This document shows positions 63,594 to 64,000 of a stretch of DNA of 64,000 nucleotides, piece by piece. Numbering within the stretch: the stretch's first letter is position 1; each line of letters begins with the position of its first letter. The notes under the pieces are model-generated. The model saw only the letters and a program-made list of their open reading frames with translations, had not been told where the DNA came from and searched no databases. Both the position numbers and the translations under genes were made by a program. Source of the stretch: GCA-2683825 sp965662355 (lineage in GTDB: Bacteria; Planctomycetota; UBA1135; GCA-002686595); contig CBFIHP010000007.1 of the NCBI GenBank assembly GCA_965662355.1, positions 218,859 to 282,858 on the forward strand, in the 5' to 3' direction.

Positions 63594-63631
63594 CGGCGTC
63601 GGGCCCTTCGCCCGGCGCCGTTCTTTTTTTT
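63594..63631 (+). terminator. Rho-independent terminator of hppA
   Basis: An 11-bp stem (CGGCGTCGGGC with GCCCGGCGCCG, one G-T pair) with a CCTTC loop is followed by TTCTTTTTTTT. It lies 74 bp after the hppA stop and separates it from the rsfS region. Confidence 0.92.
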
Positions 63632-63721
63632 GGCCCGCCGAGTCCCTCTCCAGCCCTCGCAATTTTTGCCGTCGGGGGAGTACGATGTCGTCCTACACGG
63701 GATTGCTCGACAGGAGACGCC

Positions 63722-64000
63722 ATAGAAGCCATCACCCTCGCCGCCCTCGCCGCAAGGCTCGCCGAAGAGAAGAAAGCTGAGCGGATCGAAGTCATCGAAG
63801 TCCGGGACCAGTTGAAGGTCGCGGACTATTTCGTCGTCTGTGGGGGCCTCAACCGCCAACACGTGCGCGCCATTCAAAACGAGCTGCACGTGCGCCTGAA
63901 GGCCATGGGCGAAAACCACAAGCCGATCGAAGGCGTTGAAGTCTCCTGGTGGATCGTCCTCGACTACGGAGACGTCGTCGTGCACATCCTTCAACCCGAA
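63722..64000 (+). CDS. rsfS: Ribosome silencing factor RsfS (partial, non-canonical start)
   Basis: The frame reads ITLAALAARLAEEKKAERIE, then VIEVRDQLKVADYFVVCGG and GVEVSWWIVLDYGDVVVHIL and runs off the window, so the C-terminus is missing. ADYFVVCG, RQHVRAI and the W-x-x-LDYGDVVVHIL block are the signature of the RsfS/Iojap family, which binds L14 on the 50S subunit and blocks subunit joining. No ATG, GTG or TTG lies in this frame. AGGAG at 63712-63716 points to an ATA at 63722 (5-nt spacing) as the start. The nearby ATG at 63685 is in another frame. Confidence 0.85.
   Translation, partial: MEAITLAALAARLAEEKKAERIEVIEVRDQLKVADYFVVCGGLNRQHVRAIQNELHVRLKAMGENHKPIEGVEVSWWIVLDYGDVVVHILQPE

Noticed and set aside
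63560..63600. Possible tRNA T-arm (GGTTCGAGTCC on the minus strand)
   Set aside because: Loop length is wrong and no acceptor, D or anticodon arms can be drawn; the adjacent hairpin is the hppA terminator.

Overview
The window looks like chromosomal DNA from a member of the Planctomycetota. It is GC-rich. It carries long secreted proteins of planctomycete style: an FG-GAP/ASPIC protein, proteins with 'YRNGSG' and 'GAPGC' beta-type domains, and a 'DCNxNxIxDxC' motif near the end of a secreted metalloprotease. It also has a NfeD-flotillin pair, a membrane pyrophosphatase and a standalone fusA. The phylum is inferred from these family signatures; there is no rRNA. I saw no tRNA, CRISPR array, insertion sequence, integrase or phage gene.

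Layout. 1-7820: four secreted proteins on the minus strand (carboxypeptidase-regulatory-like repeats cut by the left edge, FG-GAP/ASPIC protein, M43-type metalloprotease, unknown exported protein). 7975-10111: a TetR regulator followed by an AarF/UbiB kinase, with a readable promoter framed by two palindromic operators. 10536-21818: a SNF2/HARP-type helicase, DUF1697 protein, methyltransferase, ankyrin protein, epoxide-hydrolase-like enzyme, dbpA with a VF530-family partner, then a membrane protein next to an exported double methyltransferase. 22122-25607: a DnaE2-like DNA polymerase flanked on both sides by truncated gene relics (cupin; pyridoxamine-phosphate-oxidase family). 25846-28516: a protein made of four SANT/Myb-like repeats, and PtsI. 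28741-31675: membrane proteins.

31691-41223 is a long minus-strand run: HMG-CoA reductase, a degenerate M23-fold membrane protein, EF-G, a beta-propeller, a DJ-1-fold protein lacking the nucleophilic cysteine, and a Tex protein with large acidic inserts. 41587-54463 holds guanine deaminase, an M14 carboxypeptidase lipoprotein, TerC, an RND pump with its adaptor, an acyl-CoA ligase and a five-PKD-domain secreted protein. 54719-64000 holds a MauE/thioredoxin fusion, a membrane patatin, flotillin plus NfeD, DedA, a membrane pyrophosphatase and the start of rsfS, which lacks a canonical start codon.

Most genes are ordinary housekeeping or envelope functions. The notable points are the relic-flanked DnaE2-like polymerase, the four-SANT protein with palindromes at its probable promoter, the TetR-controlled AarF kinase, the exported double methyltransferase, the hairpin leader of HMG-CoA reductase, the repeat-expanded Tex protein, and several family members that have lost key residues. 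I see no clear new defence or biosynthetic system.
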